This document shows, piece by piece, positions 15,560-24,330 of a stretch of 64,000 bases of DNA; positions within the stretch are counted from its first letter, which is position 1, and each line of letters begins with the position of its first letter. Under the pieces are notes generated by a model. The model was not told the DNA's origin and searched no databases. It saw only the letters and a list, made by a program, of their open reading frames with translations. The stretch lies in the NCBI GenBank assembly GCA_019118905.1, contig DWYA01000077.1, forward strand, positions 7,074 through 71,073. Direction: 5' to 3'. The DNA is from Ruthenibacterium avium. GTDB lineage: Bacteria; Bacillota; Clostridia; Oscillospirales; Ruminococcaceae. The translations under genes were made by a program, and so were the position numbers.

Positions 15560-16897
15560 ATGGATTTGATGCAAAAGCTGAATATTTTGGCCGACAGTGC
15601 GAAATATGATGTGGCCTGTACCTCGTCCGGGGTACAGCGCAAGGGCAATGGCTCCGGGATCGGGAGCACGGCGGCACAGGGCATTTGCCATGCTTTTTCT
15701 GCGGATGGACGCTGCATTAGTCTATTAAAGGTGCTTTTAACAAATTTTTGTGTGTACGACTGTAAATACTGCGTCAACCGTCGTTCACGCGATGTGCCGC
15801 GCGCCGCGTTTTCACCCAAAGAATTGGCTGAACTCACCATCGAATTTTATCGCCGCAATTACATCGAAGGTCTTTTCTTGTCCAGTGCAGTTTGCGGCAG
15901 TGCGGACAATACCATGGAGCGTATGATTGAAGTGCTGCGGCTGCTGCGGGAAGAATACGGCTTTCGCGGTTATATTCACGCCAAAACCATTCCCGGCGCC
16001 AGTGCCGCGCTGATCGAGAGAATGGGGCTGTTAGCAGACCGCTTGAGCGTTAACATCGAACTGCCAAGCGAAGAAAGCCTGCGCCGTTTGGCGCCCGAAA
16101 AGACAAAGGCGGGTATTTTGGCGCCCATGAAGCAAGTGCGCATTGGAATTTTAGAAAATCAAACCGACTTGGTTCGATATCGCCATGCGCCGCAGTTTGC
16201 GCCCGCAGGTCAAAGCACACAGATGATTGTGGGGGCAAGCGGGGAAAGCGACCGCCAAATTTTACGTTTGACGCAGGGCTTGTACAATCGCTATCAGCTC
16301 AAGCGAGTCTTTTTTTCCGCCTATATCCCCGTGGTACAGGATGCAGCACTGCCCGATGCGCAAACACCACCGCCGCTTTTGCGCGAACATCGGCTGTATC
16401 AGGCGGATTGGCTGCTTCGCTTTTATGGGTTCCATGCAGATGAATTGCTGGATGAACAGCAGCAAAACTTTGAACCTTACTTAGATCCAAAATGTAGTTG
16501 GGCACTGCGCCATTTGGAAGAATTTCCGGTGGATGTCAACAAATGTACTTATGAGCAGCTTTTGCGCGTGCCGGGTATCGGGGTAAAAAGCGCGCGCAGG
16601 ATTTGCACTGCACGTCGGGCAGGGCGTTTGTCTATGCTGGACTTGAAGCGCTTAGGCGTTGTGCTCAAGCGCGCCCAGCACTTTATTATTTGTTCTGATT
16701 TTGGGCTGCGTCGTTTTGCCGCGAGGCCCAACCAAAGCCAAATTGTACACGCCTTGCTGGACCCACAGGCGTTTCATTTCGGCTATGAACAGCTTTCCAT
16801 GTTTTCACCGGAGGAAGGGGTGCAAAGCCCCAACAAGCAAGTATGGATTGCAGAGAAAAGGGGGGAGGCAGCAGAATGCCTTTTGCGTCAGATATAA
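15560..16897 (+). CDS. radical SAM protein, putative DNA modification/repair (TIGR03916-like)
   Basis: The 445-residue protein has a radical SAM cluster motif CVYDCKYC (Cys64, Cys68, Cys71), further radical-SAM barrel segments (HAKTIPGAS, NIELPSEESL) and a helix-hairpin-helix DNA-binding motif near residues 333-352 (LLRVPGIGVKSARRI). This matches the family described as a putative DNA modification/repair radical SAM protein linked to a uracil-DNA-glycosylase-like partner. The reaction is not known. The next gene overlaps by 22 nt, as usual for this pair. Here the pair follows a LexA-like repressor and a palindrome, suggesting damage-controlled expression. A GGGGGA-type site lies about 8 nt before the ATG. 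Confidence 0.88.
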   Translation: MDLMQKLNILADSAKYDVACTSSGVQRKGNGSGIGSTAAQGICHAFSADGRCISLLKVLLTNFCVYDCKYCVNRRSRDVPRAAFSPKELAELTIEFYRRNYIEGLFLSSAVCGSADNTMERMIEVLRLLREEYGFRGYIHAKTIPGASAALIERMGLLADRLSVNIELPSEESLRRLAPEKTKAGILAPMKQVRIGILENQTDLVRYRHAPQFAPAGQSTQMIVGASGESDRQILRLTQGLYNRYQLKRVFFSAYIPVVQDAALPDAQTPPPLLREHRLYQADWLLRFYGFHADELLDEQQQNFEPYLDPKCSWALRHLEEFPVDVNKCTYEQLLRVPGIGVKSARRICTARRAGRLSMLDLKRLGVVLKRAQHFIICSDFGLRRFAARPNQSQIVHALLDPQAFHFGYEQLSMFSPEEGVQSPNKQVWIAEKRGEAAECLLRQI

Positions 16898-17703
16898 GAT
16901 ATTTGTATGATGGAAGCTTTGAAGGCTTTCTGTCTTGCGTATTTGATGCAGTTTACAGCAGAACCGTTCCCGTGGACATGTGCGAACAGTCGATTGCACA
17001 GCCAAGCTTTTATCAAGATATGTGGGTTTCTACGGATTTGGAACATGCACAGCGTGTTTATGATTCCATCCCCAAAAAGATTTGCCCAGATGCTGCCGAA
17101 TTGGTGCGTGATGCATTTTGCAGCTGTGTTCCACAAAAGGAATTGCTGATTTTTCGCTTTTTAATTTTTGGCTATCGTTACGGCAAACAAGTATACTACA
17201 TGAGAAGCCATGCACGAGTGGCGCCTTTGTATGAAGCACAGCGCCATTTGCATAACGAGGCGCACTTGCTGCAAGGTTTTGTTCGCTTTACCGACACAGG
17301 CAGAGCGCTGGTGGCCAAAATTACGCCTAAAAATTTTGTTTTGCCTTATTTAGCGCCGCATTTTTGCGAGCGCTATGCCACAGAAGATTTTTTGATTTAT
17401 GATGATACTCACGGTGTCGCCTTGATGTGGAAGCAGGGTGTGGGCAGTATGCTCCCCTTAGAGGCTCTTGAAATGCCGCCTGTGACGGAAAAAGAAGCGC
17501 AGATGCGCGCGCTGTGGAAAAGCTTTTATCAAACGATTGCAATTAAAGAGCGCGAAAACCCGGTATGCCGCCGCACCCACTGCCCAATGCGCTATTGGAG
17601 CAATATGACGGAGTTTTTGCCGGAAGTTCCTATTCATACGCCTCAGTCTCTTTCGGCGCCGCGTTCGGACTGGAATGAACAGCCGTGGATTGAATTGCCA
17701 TAA
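16876..17703 (+). CDS. partner of the radical SAM protein, putative DNA metabolism protein (TIGR03915-like)
   Basis: The 275-residue protein starts with the characteristic RYLYDGSFEGFLSCVFDAVY and ends with a segment containing MRYWSNMTEFLP. This family is found almost only beside the radical SAM gene above, and in some genomes is fused to a uracil-DNA-glycosylase-like domain. That domain is missing here, as the protein ends near residue 275. The ATG at 16876 has GGGGAGG about 8 nt ahead and fits the family's usual start; an ATG at 16843 is too far upstream. The biochemical role is unknown: I infer a substrate-presenting or auxiliary part of a two-protein repair enzyme. Confidence 0.85.
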   Translation: MPFASDIRYLYDGSFEGFLSCVFDAVYSRTVPVDMCEQSIAQPSFYQDMWVSTDLEHAQRVYDSIPKKICPDAAELVRDAFCSCVPQKELLIFRFLIFGYRYGKQVYYMRSHARVAPLYEAQRHLHNEAHLLQGFVRFTDTGRALVAKITPKNFVLPYLAPHFCERYATEDFLIYDDTHGVALMWKQGVGSMLPLEALEMPPVTEKEAQMRALWKSFYQTIAIKERENPVCRRTHCPMRYWSNMTEFLPEVPIHTPQSLSAPRSDWNEQPWIELP

Positions 17704-17755
17704 CATTCCCAAAGTTTGTGCGCAGCAAGTTTTAATACATATAAAATATACAAAG

Positions 17756-17796
17756 AAAAAGCTAGGAGAAAGCAGCCGCTTTCTCCTAGCTTTTTT
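17756..17796. terminator. bidirectional intrinsic terminator
   Basis: A 13-bp perfect stem (17761-17773 with 17778-17790), flanked by AAAAA on the left and TTTTTT on the right. It separates the rightward repair operon from the leftward MCP gene. Confidence 0.92.
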
Positions 17797-17823
17797 ATGA
17801 GATACTGTCAAGCGAGGTAAATT

Positions 17824-19887
17824 TTATTCGTCATCTTCAATATGCAGACGGAATTGTGCAACCAATTTTTTCATCATACGCGCCTGGCCTGCAAGCTGTT
17901 CGCTGGCGGCGGCAGCTTCTTCGGCAGTTGCGGAGTTTGTTTGGATGACAGAAGAAATTTGATCAACGCCGATTGCCGTTTGCTGAACCTGTTTATCCTG
18001 CTCTTCCGAGTTTTGTACAACGTGGCTGGTTTGTTCTGCCACACGGTTCACGCCCTCAAATACACGGTGGAACGAAGCCGCGGTTTCATCGGCAATCGTT
18101 TTGCCGTTTTGGACGGCAACAAGCGCTTTTTCAATCAGCGTTGCCGTTGTTTTAGACGCTTCTGCCGATTTGCCGGCGAGATTTCTCACTTCATCGGCAA
18201 CGACGGCAAAGCCTTTTCCGGCCTGTCCGGCGCGTGCAGCCTCTACGGCGGCATTCAGCGCAAGAATATTGGTTTGGAATGCGATATCCTCAATGCTCTT
18301 GATGATTTTCTCAATTTCCAAAGAGCTTTGTGTAATTTCGTTCATTGCTTGGAGCATATGTTCCATTTTTTGGTCGCCGGAACGAATCTCCGTGACTACG
18401 GCGGTCATTTCTTCATTGGCGCTTTCCAAGTGATGGGTGCTGCTGTTAATTTGCTCGGAAATCTGTGCCACCGTAGCGGTAAGCTGCTCTGCGCTGGCTG
18501 CCTGCTCGGTAGCGCCCTGTGCCTGAGACTGAGCACCGATAGAAACTTGCTCGGCGCCGGTGCTTACCTCATCCGCAGCAACCACAACTTCATGCAGCGT
18601 TTGCGACAACAGCTTCTGAACGCGCAAAAGCTCATCTTTAACCCTAGAAAACTCGCCGGCATAGTCATGCTCCAGCGTGAAATCGAGATTACCTTTACCG
18701 ATTTCCAAAAGCACATCACAAATTTCGTCAATGTACTCCATGTAGGTTTTCAAGCGGGCAACAATACGAGAAATATTGTAGCCCAGCACGGCAACTTCAT
18801 CGCTGCCAGTAACATCGACGTTGACATTCAATTCGCCCGCCGCAATCTTTCCGGCAACATGGGTCAGCTTGCGCACAGAACGTGTGATATTAAACCCAAA
18901 CAGCGTTACAATCACGCCAAGAACGATGATGCAAGCGACAAAGCAAATCGTGATAGATAAAACGGTTTCACTGATATAGGAGTTGTACTCTGCCTGCGGA
19001 AGAATTCCTAACACAACGCCGCCAAACGCCTCTAAGTAATAAACAGAACCTTGATAGGCTTGGCCATCTCGGACATAAGAAAGGCTCTTTTGTGTTTCGT
19101 TGTTATTGATTGCCTGTGCAATATTTTCAGAATAATCCACTTCGGAGATGTTCTTTCCTACCAAAGAGGAATCGGGATGGAAAGCAATGGTTTTTGTCGG
19201 GTCAAACAAGGTGATATAACCGCTTTCACCGATTTTTACGGAAGAGAGTTCGTCAATGAGGCACGAAATGGAAACGTCCATTCCGACGATGGCTTTAATC
19301 GTACCGTTTTGAACAACCGGTGCGGCAACGGTGACAATGGTTTCGCCGCTGAGTGTATCCTCATAAGCACTGCTTACTGTGCATTCGCCTGTGTTCATAA
19401 TGGATTGATACCAATCGCGCTGGGATACGTCCTGCTTTTCGCTTCCATACAAGCTGCCGTCTGCAAAAAGCGTCTGCCCATTCTTGCTGATGTTGCACAG
19501 CCACGCACTGGAAATATTCGTGGTATCGGCATCCATTAAGCTTTTCAGCTCTTGTGTAGCTGCGGCAAACGACTCACTTTTTTCAAAGTCCTCGGTACTC
19601 CAGTCTTTCACGGCGTTAAAAAATACCTGAGAGCCGGAGTGCGCGCGCACCATGCCCAGAAACTCAGAGAAAAAGGCATCCACCTGCCAGCCCGCACGAT
19701 GTGTTTCTGCCGAAAGATAGTTGTCGTCCAAGTCTACTACCATCTTCTTCATGCTATTTGTAATCAAAGCCCCGGCGATCAGCAAAACGACCGCAAGAGG
19801 AAGCATAATACCGGCAATGAGCTTGACAAGGACACTGACTTTCACTTTAGTCACGCTCTTTTTATCAGCGCTTACTGTCGATTTCAT
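17824..19887 (-). CDS. methyl-accepting chemotaxis protein with dCache-type sensor
   Basis: The 687-residue transmembrane chemoreceptor has one membrane helix at about residues 18-45 and an extracellular dCache-like domain to about 300 (RDWYQSIMNTGECTVSSAYED, then VGMDVSISCLIDELS). A second helix lies at about 306-330 (ICFVACIIVLGVIVTLFGF), followed by a HAMP segment and a long coiled-coil signalling domain. The hairpin tip IAFQTNILALNAAVEAARAG is conserved for CheA/CheW binding. The C-terminus lacks a CheR-tethering pentapeptide. It is monocistronic and transcribed toward the terminator at 17756. The ligand is unknown; dCache domains often bind amino acids or small carboxylates. Confidence 0.94.
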   Translation of the reverse strand: MKSTVSADKKSVTKVKVSVLVKLIAGIMLPLAVVLLIAGALITNSMKKMVVDLDDNYLSAETHRAGWQVDAFFSEFLGMVRAHSGSQVFFNAVKDWSTEDFEKSESFAAATQELKSLMDADTTNISSAWLCNISKNGQTLFADGSLYGSEKQDVSQRDWYQSIMNTGECTVSSAYEDTLSGETIVTVAAPVVQNGTIKAIVGMDVSISCLIDELSSVKIGESGYITLFDPTKTIAFHPDSSLVGKNISEVDYSENIAQAINNNETQKSLSYVRDGQAYQGSVYYLEAFGGVVLGILPQAEYNSYISETVLSITICFVACIIVLGVIVTLFGFNITRSVRKLTHVAGKIAAGELNVNVDVTGSDEVAVLGYNISRIVARLKTYMEYIDEICDVLLEIGKGNLDFTLEHDYAGEFSRVKDELLRVQKLLSQTLHEVVVAADEVSTGAEQVSIGAQSQAQGATEQAASAEQLTATVAQISEQINSSTHHLESANEEMTAVVTEIRSGDQKMEHMLQAMNEITQSSLEIEKIIKSIEDIAFQTNILALNAAVEAARAGQAGKGFAVVADEVRNLAGKSAEASKTTATLIEKALVAVQNGKTIADETAASFHRVFEGVNRVAEQTSHVVQNSEEQDKQVQQTAIGVDQISSVIQTNSATAEEAAAASEQLAGQARMMKKLVAQFRLHIEDDE

Positions 19888-20229
19888 CTTTCATCATTCC
19901 TTCCCATTTGATGATTGATAGTTGTGAGTCGACCTGAAAAAGTTTTATCCATCTAAAGTGTAAAAGATAGGTTCAAGTAACTCTAGTATAATTATATTTC
20001 CTTTTATGTAATGTTGAAATTGATTTTTTGGACAAAGAATGAAAAAATTTTGTGGTAAAAATGACTAATCCTACAAATAAAGGGCAATTAATATAAAAGT
20101 TTTTCATATAATACTGGATGTATTTGTTCCTTATGCCTAAAAGTTTGACAATTGAAAAAATTTTTTGCGACACAATGAAAGCAGGGTGTTATTGTATAAA
20201 AATACAATAACACCCTGCTTGAGTGCAAA
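19888..20229. other. gene-free AT-rich spacer with a 19-bp hairpin
   Basis: Contains no credible ORF. Toward the MCP gene the minus strand has TATAAT near 19990, a possible promoter with a weak TTTCAA -35 box. At its right end a perfect 19-bp inverted repeat (20179-20197 with 20202-20220) lies just after the EAL/HDOD stop and is the likely terminator of that leftward gene, though its T-tract is short. Confidence 0.6.
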
Positions 20230-21492
20230 TTATTCTTTGTTTTCGTTTTCGTCGGTTTGTGCTGCACCGTCAAACGGCTCCATCAAGCTGTTCCAAGTAG
20301 AGGTTACATAATCTACTGCTTCCAAATACTTGCGGGAAATCGTTTCCATGCTGAGGTTCAGCTCCTGTGCAATGCGTGTTACACGCGGCCACTCGCCTTG
20401 CTCGTAGGCGATGGTCAAACGGTACAGAGAACCGCACATGCCTTCTTTTTTCACAAGGCCGTTTTTCAGCTCGTCGGAAACCGGCAGCGATTTCAGTGCC
20501 TCTTCCAAAGTAACATCCAACAGACGATCCAAAATGGAGAACATACCCAGCATATAAGCCTCGCTGTATGCCAAGGGGAAATCGGGGATTTCCTGAGACA
20601 GTGCCTGGCAGAACACAGCGCGCTGGAACGAAATTTTAATGATCTCGTCGGTGAAGTCACCCTCGCCGCCGAAGCTCAACAGATAAATCCACTGACGCAG
20701 CTGGCCTAAGCCCAAAATGGTAAGCGCCTGCTTAATGTCTTTTACACGGTTGGGAATGGCGAAGTAAGCCGAGTTTACCATTTTCAGCAAAGAGAACGTA
20801 AGAGTAACGTCCATGCCGATCAGCTCTGCAATCTCCTCCAAGTCCGGCTCCTCGCGCGTAGCGGCAGCCATCAAGCGGAAGAAGTTCGACTGCAAGTGCT
20901 TGGGGTTTTTCTGGGCTTTGCTTTGAGCAATGTCCGCCACACTGGTGCCCTGCAAATAATCAAAGTGATTGCTTTCTGCCAATGCGCGTGCCTCGGGAGT
21001 ATCAATGTGATAGGCCGCAAGCTTCAAATTGAACTCTTTGGCAACAGAAAGATAAGTATCCAGCTTTTTCTGGGAAATGCCGTCGAAGTTGATTTTTAAA
21101 ATATCAATCAGCGACAAAATGTTCATATAGCGGCTGTTGAACTGGAAGCCGGAAAGAGAAAGACGATACCCCTGTTTTTTATAGCGCTGAAGCATCATAC
21201 GCGCCACAGGATGAACCAGCACGCTGTCCTCCACTTGAATGACCAGCTTGTGAGGGTCAAACACGCGGGGAATATTCTGCATCAGCAAATTGGGCGTAAA
21301 GCTCAAAAAGGCATCGCGCCCATCCAAGAACGAAGACTCATCCAATTGGTTAAAAAACTGCACAATGGCTTGTGCGGTATGGAAGTCATGCGGGCTGTCT
21401 ACCGTTTGGCTGTTTTGAAAATAAAGCAGCTCATACGCAGCAATCTTTCCGTCCTTGCCGATAATCGGCTGGCGTGCAATACAATTATCCAT
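20230..21492 (-). CDS. degenerate EAL plus HDOD signalling protein (YuxH/CdgX-like)
   Basis: The 420-residue protein has an N-terminal EAL-like domain (about 1-195: IARQPIIGKDGKIAAYELLY, then LKINFDG) and a C-terminal HDOD domain (about 200-395: LIGMDVTLTFSLLKMVNSAYF, with VKDIKQALTILGLGQLRQW). The EAL signature itself reads YELLY and downstream metal ligands are not evident, so c-di-GMP phosphodiesterase activity is doubtful; binding or protein-protein roles are more likely. Such EAL-HDOD proteins are common near motility and chemotaxis genes in Firmicutes. It shares orientation with, and lies 46 bp downstream of, the FlhB-C-like gene, so the three leftward genes may be one operon. Confidence 0.88.
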   Translation of the reverse strand: MDNCIARQPIIGKDGKIAAYELLYFQNSQTVDSPHDFHTAQAIVQFFNQLDESSFLDGRDAFLSFTPNLLMQNIPRVFDPHKLVIQVEDSVLVHPVARMMLQRYKKQGYRLSLSGFQFNSRYMNILSLIDILKINFDGISQKKLDTYLSVAKEFNLKLAAYHIDTPEARALAESNHFDYLQGTSVADIAQSKAQKNPKHLQSNFFRLMAAATREEPDLEEIAELIGMDVTLTFSLLKMVNSAYFAIPNRVKDIKQALTILGLGQLRQWIYLLSFGGEGDFTDEIIKISFQRAVFCQALSQEIPDFPLAYSEAYMLGMFSILDRLLDVTLEEALKSLPVSDELKNGLVKKEGMCGSLYRLTIAYEQGEWPRVTRIAQELNLSMETISRKYLEAVDYVTSTWNSLMEPFDGAAQTDENENKE

Positions 21493-21538
21493 ATTATTTC
21501 CTCCTTAATACAGTGCCCCGGCAAGGCCGGAGTGAGTA

Positions 21539-21907
21539 TTATGTTGACTGGGGTTCCTGCGCTTCGGGCGAAGGCTCGGCCGCAGCGGCAGGGGTAGGGG
21601 CAGGGGGCGGCTCACGGCGCACAGGCACAGGTGCCGGCGCCCCTTGCAGCTGAGAAGCTGTTTTTAAAATTTGCAGGTAAATGGCAGCCACAAGCTCATA
21701 CATATCACGAGGAATCGTGGTGCCGATTTCCAACATGCACAGCATCGAGGCAGCGCTGTCATCGCGATAAACGGGAATACCGCGCTGTTCGGCAATATCA
21801 ATGATATTTTCCGCCACTTCGCCGTAACCCGAAGCAATCACAACGGGTGCAAGATCCTGCTCGGCGTTATACTTTAAGGCAACCGCCTTTTTATCAAACT
21901 TTGACAT
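21539..21907 (-). CDS. stand-alone FlhB C-terminal-domain protein (YlqH/FlhX-like)
   Basis: The 122-residue protein corresponds to the cytoplasmic tail of the flagellar export switch FlhB after its natural self-cleavage: it begins FDKKAVALKYNAEQDLAPVVIASG, the part that follows the NPTH site in FlhB. The NPTH motif and the membrane part are absent. The tail (from about residue 88) is Pro/Ala/Glu-rich and probably disordered. It overlaps the upstream FliK-like gene by 14 nt. B. subtilis has a similar ylqG-ylqH pair. FlhX-type proteins can substitute for the FlhB tail in other bacteria; here the role is inferred. Confidence 0.88.
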   Translation of the reverse strand: MSKFDKKAVALKYNAEQDLAPVVIASGYGEVAENIIDIAEQRGIPVYRDDSAASMLCMLEIGTTIPRDMYELVAAIYLQILKTASQLQGAPAPVPVRREPPPAPTPAAAAEPSPEAQEPQST

Positions 21908-23504
21908 CAAGACCCATCCTTTTATACGGAAGCGATTTAAAGGCTTCCATCAGAGAACGCGGGCGCTCCAGCGCATCAAAACGCATCGAGCCCGCACGGT
22001 AATCCATCGCGGTAAACATTTGGGCCAAGGGCTTGGACATTTGAGAAAACGTTGATTCAAGCCCGGGCGGACAGAACAGCTGGAAGTCGACAACGCGGTC
22101 TTTGTCGTGCACATAAACGTCTGCTTCAAAGCGGCCAACACCCTCGGAGTCAATGACCAGCAAGAAATGGACGCCTTTTCCGGCCCCCTTGGGCATGTCT
22201 TTTTCATCGCTGTCGGGGTTGACCCAGATTTCCGCGAATGCGCGGGAGCCCAGATGGTCTACCGGAATAATAAAGTGTAAAAGCGGTGTAAAGTTGCACG
22301 GCGAAGAAAGCAAGCTGTGCAGAATTTGCTCCACCTTTGCCTCGTCACCTGCGGAAAGTCGCTCGTTTGCCGCTTGAATGCCCAGCAGCTTTGTCAGCGT
22401 GTCCATTACGCGCGATGTGCCGTCTTTGAGCTCGGGATGAAAGCGACCCTCACGCAAACCGGCCAAAAAGCCGTCGATTAAACCGGAAAACATACGGCGC
22501 TGCGGCCCGCTGAGATGCTGACGCAGGAAAAAAGCCGACTCGTGAAAATAATCCTCACTGGCGGTGTAACGCGAAAGGTTGTACTTTAAAATAGACAGCA
22601 CCTTATCCATTTTGGAGTTGTACAAAATGCTGGATTCCACATCGGACAAAAACGAGAGAATCTCACGCTTGAGAGCGGGGAAATCCTCCACATTTTTCAT
22701 GGTCTGCTTTCCCTCAGACGTTTCCACGGGCTTTTCCAGCGCTTGCTTTAAGGCTGAAAGTTCCTCGTCGGTGTGAGCCGTCTGAGCACCGCCCGCCATT
22801 TGTGCCGCTTGGCCGGACGCCATTTGCTTGGCCTGCTGCATGGCCTCGTTTAATGCAGAAGCACTTTGCTGACCCGCCTGAGGCGTTTCTTCCGCAAGCT
22901 GAGCAAGCAGGCGGTCAAGTTTGGCCGATAAATCCTTGCTGGAATGAAGCGATTTTTTCAAATACAGAAGGTTGTTGTAAACCGCCCCTTGAATATCCTG
23001 CCGACAAAGCAAGCCGTTGGCCGCGCGCAGAAAATTGGCAATTGCAGCTTGCAGATCGCTGCGCGGTGCAGCCTTTTCGTTAATCTGGCGCAAAAAATCG
23101 AACAGCTCACCGCGCAAAAGCGTGGCTGTTTCGCCCTGACGCATCATCTCGGGAGCAATTTCCTGCTCGTTCATCATCATGCCGCCGAACAATTGCTCAA
23201 TTTCCGCCGTCATAGAGCGGTTATTGGCAGGAAGCAGCTTGAAAATTTCCTCCAAAAACGAAATGTTTTTCAGGTAGGAGGCGGCGACGGCAGGGTCTTT
23301 CAAAAGGCTTAAAAGCATTGCCGGCGCGCTGGAATTTTCAAGGCCGTTGTTGTGTTCCTGGCTTAGATTGGTTTGATTATGGGTTTGGATGACCTTTTCT
23401 GTGTTTTGAATATTTAATATGCCTGGAGCATCCGTAGGCATATTCGGCTGAACCGGTTGATTTTTATTGATGACCGGTGTCATTACTTTCAGTAAATCTG
23501 CCAA
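21894..23504 (-). CDS. FliK/YlqG-like hook-length-control type protein
   Basis: The roughly 536-residue cytoplasmic protein has a Gln/Asn-rich N-terminus, helical middle with an Ala/Gln-rich stretch (about 255-285), and a beta-rich C-terminal domain (HLGSRAFAEIWVNPDSDE, then VHFLLVIDSEGVGRFEADVYV) resembling the C-terminal substrate-switch domain of FliK-like proteins. The overlap with an FlhB-C gene supports this, since FliK-C and FlhB-C interact. Start: TTG 23504 has GGAG 8 nt ahead; the longer frame from 23558 lacks a site. No recognised catalytic motif. Similarity is by layout and context rather than strong sequence identity. Confidence 0.6.
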   Translation of the reverse strand: MADLLKVMTPVINKNQPVQPNMPTDAPGILNIQNTEKVIQTHNQTNLSQEHNNGLENSSAPAMLLSLLKDPAVAASYLKNISFLEEIFKLLPANNRSMTAEIEQLFGGMMMNEQEIAPEMMRQGETATLLRGELFDFLRQINEKAAPRSDLQAAIANFLRAANGLLCRQDIQGAVYNNLLYLKKSLHSSKDLSAKLDRLLAQLAEETPQAGQQSASALNEAMQQAKQMASGQAAQMAGGAQTAHTDEELSALKQALEKPVETSEGKQTMKNVEDFPALKREILSFLSDVESSILYNSKMDKVLSILKYNLSRYTASEDYFHESAFFLRQHLSGPQRRMFSGLIDGFLAGLREGRFHPELKDGTSRVMDTLTKLLGIQAANERLSAGDEAKVEQILHSLLSSPCNFTPLLHFIIPVDHLGSRAFAEIWVNPDSDEKDMPKGAGKGVHFLLVIDSEGVGRFEADVYVHDKDRVVDFQLFCPPGLESTFSQMSKPLAQMFTAMDYRAGSMRFDALERPRSLMEAFKSLPYKRMGLDVKV

Positions 23505-23770
23505 TGCCGAATCTCCTTCACAAGTAAAATTGCCGCAAATATAGGTGCACACGCGCACCCTACATATAAGTTATCTCACAGAAAACCAAAATTTCAAGAC
23601 TAAGCAGCACAAAAATCAATATTTTTTCCTTGACTGACGTCAAAGAAATCAAGAAAGTGAAAATATCTGCCCGTTAACAGTGCACACACGATATTGTGTT
23701 TGCCGTGCGGACAAGTGGGCAAAAAGCGCAAGTTTTGGCGTAAAGCGCTGCAAAAAAATTTACAAAAAAG

Positions 23771-23799
23771 TTGCTTTATACATGGGTATGTAGTAAAAT
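23771..23799 (+). promoter_or_regulatory. promoter upstream of the structured leader
   Basis: TTGCTT (23771-23776), exactly 17 bp, TAAAAT (23794-23799). Expected start about 23806, 525 nt before cheA. Confidence 0.7.
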
Positions 23800-23805
23800 A
23801 AAGCC

Positions 23806-24105
23806 TATAAGGCTTGGGGAATTGGTGTCTGTGCAGGCCCGAACAGCATGCAAAATAAGTGAATGAAACGCGGGGAACGCCAAGCGAAACATTCTCGCAG
23901 CATGCGCAGGGAAAAGCACAAATATGCACCCTGGCCAAGAGCGGCTTGTGCGTATGTTCGGCGCAGGACAGCCCGTGCTGTGAAAAAGCGTACAACTTTT
24001 TAACATGTCTTTCCCTTTGACAAACAGGGAAAGCTCCGGTGCGCCGCCGTTTGAAGCGGCGGGGGTTGCGCGCAAAAATACGCGGCATACAGGGCTGTTT
24101 TTTAG
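23806..24105 (+). ncRNA. candidate structured RNA (stand-alone ncRNA or cheA leader), unknown family
   Basis: The 826-bp gap between the FliK-like gene and cheA has no credible ORF but is hairpin-rich. It has AAGCCT/AGGCTT (23801-23815), CAGGG/CCCTG near 23916-23933, CAAG/CTTG near 23935-23948, CTTTCCCT/AGGGAAAG (24008-24033) and a GC-rich CGCCG/CGGCG hairpin (24042-24060). ACAGCCC near 23968 can pair with GGGCTGT near 24092, which is followed by TTTTTT, so the RNA may end there. With the promoter at 23771 this makes a unit of about 290 nt. I tried to match it to c-di-GMP-I, SRP, RNase P, tmRNA and cobalamin consensus cores and saw no fit. The same hairpins exist on the other strand, but promoter and T-run favour the plus strand. 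Confidence 0.5.
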
Positions 24106-24183
24106 TCGATTGACAGTGTGCATAACCGCGACAACTGTCCGGCATACGGGTGAGGTGAAAATATAAAAATCGCCTGTCAAGGC

Positions 24184-24211
24184 TTGTATTTTCCTCAAAC
24201 CGTGTGATAAT
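24184..24211 (+). promoter_or_regulatory. candidate proximal promoter of the chemotaxis operon
   Basis: TTGTAT (24184-24189), 16 bp, GATAAT (24206-24211) with TG one base before the -10. Expected start about 24218, giving a leader of about 110 nt. I see no flagellar sigma (SigD-type) consensus. Confidence 0.5.
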
Positions 24212-24330
24212 AGAATTACGAGGTATTATCTGCTTACTGGCACTGAACAGGCCGGGGACGCCGGCGCTTTTTAAAAGCGATGCGTGCGGCCCGTTTGGGG
24301 TGTCAAATGAAATGAAGAGGGTGAATGTTT

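Noticed and set aside
23806..24105. Known riboswitch or RNA class (c-di-GMP-I, cobalamin, SRP, RNase P, tmRNA)
   Set aside because: The conserved cores I know for these were not seen; left as an unassigned structured RNA.
23600..24145. Minus-strand ORFs in the gap before cheA
   Set aside because: Translations are rich in Cys, Phe and Arg without pattern, no ribosome site, and they lie over dense hairpins; treated as RNA structure instead.
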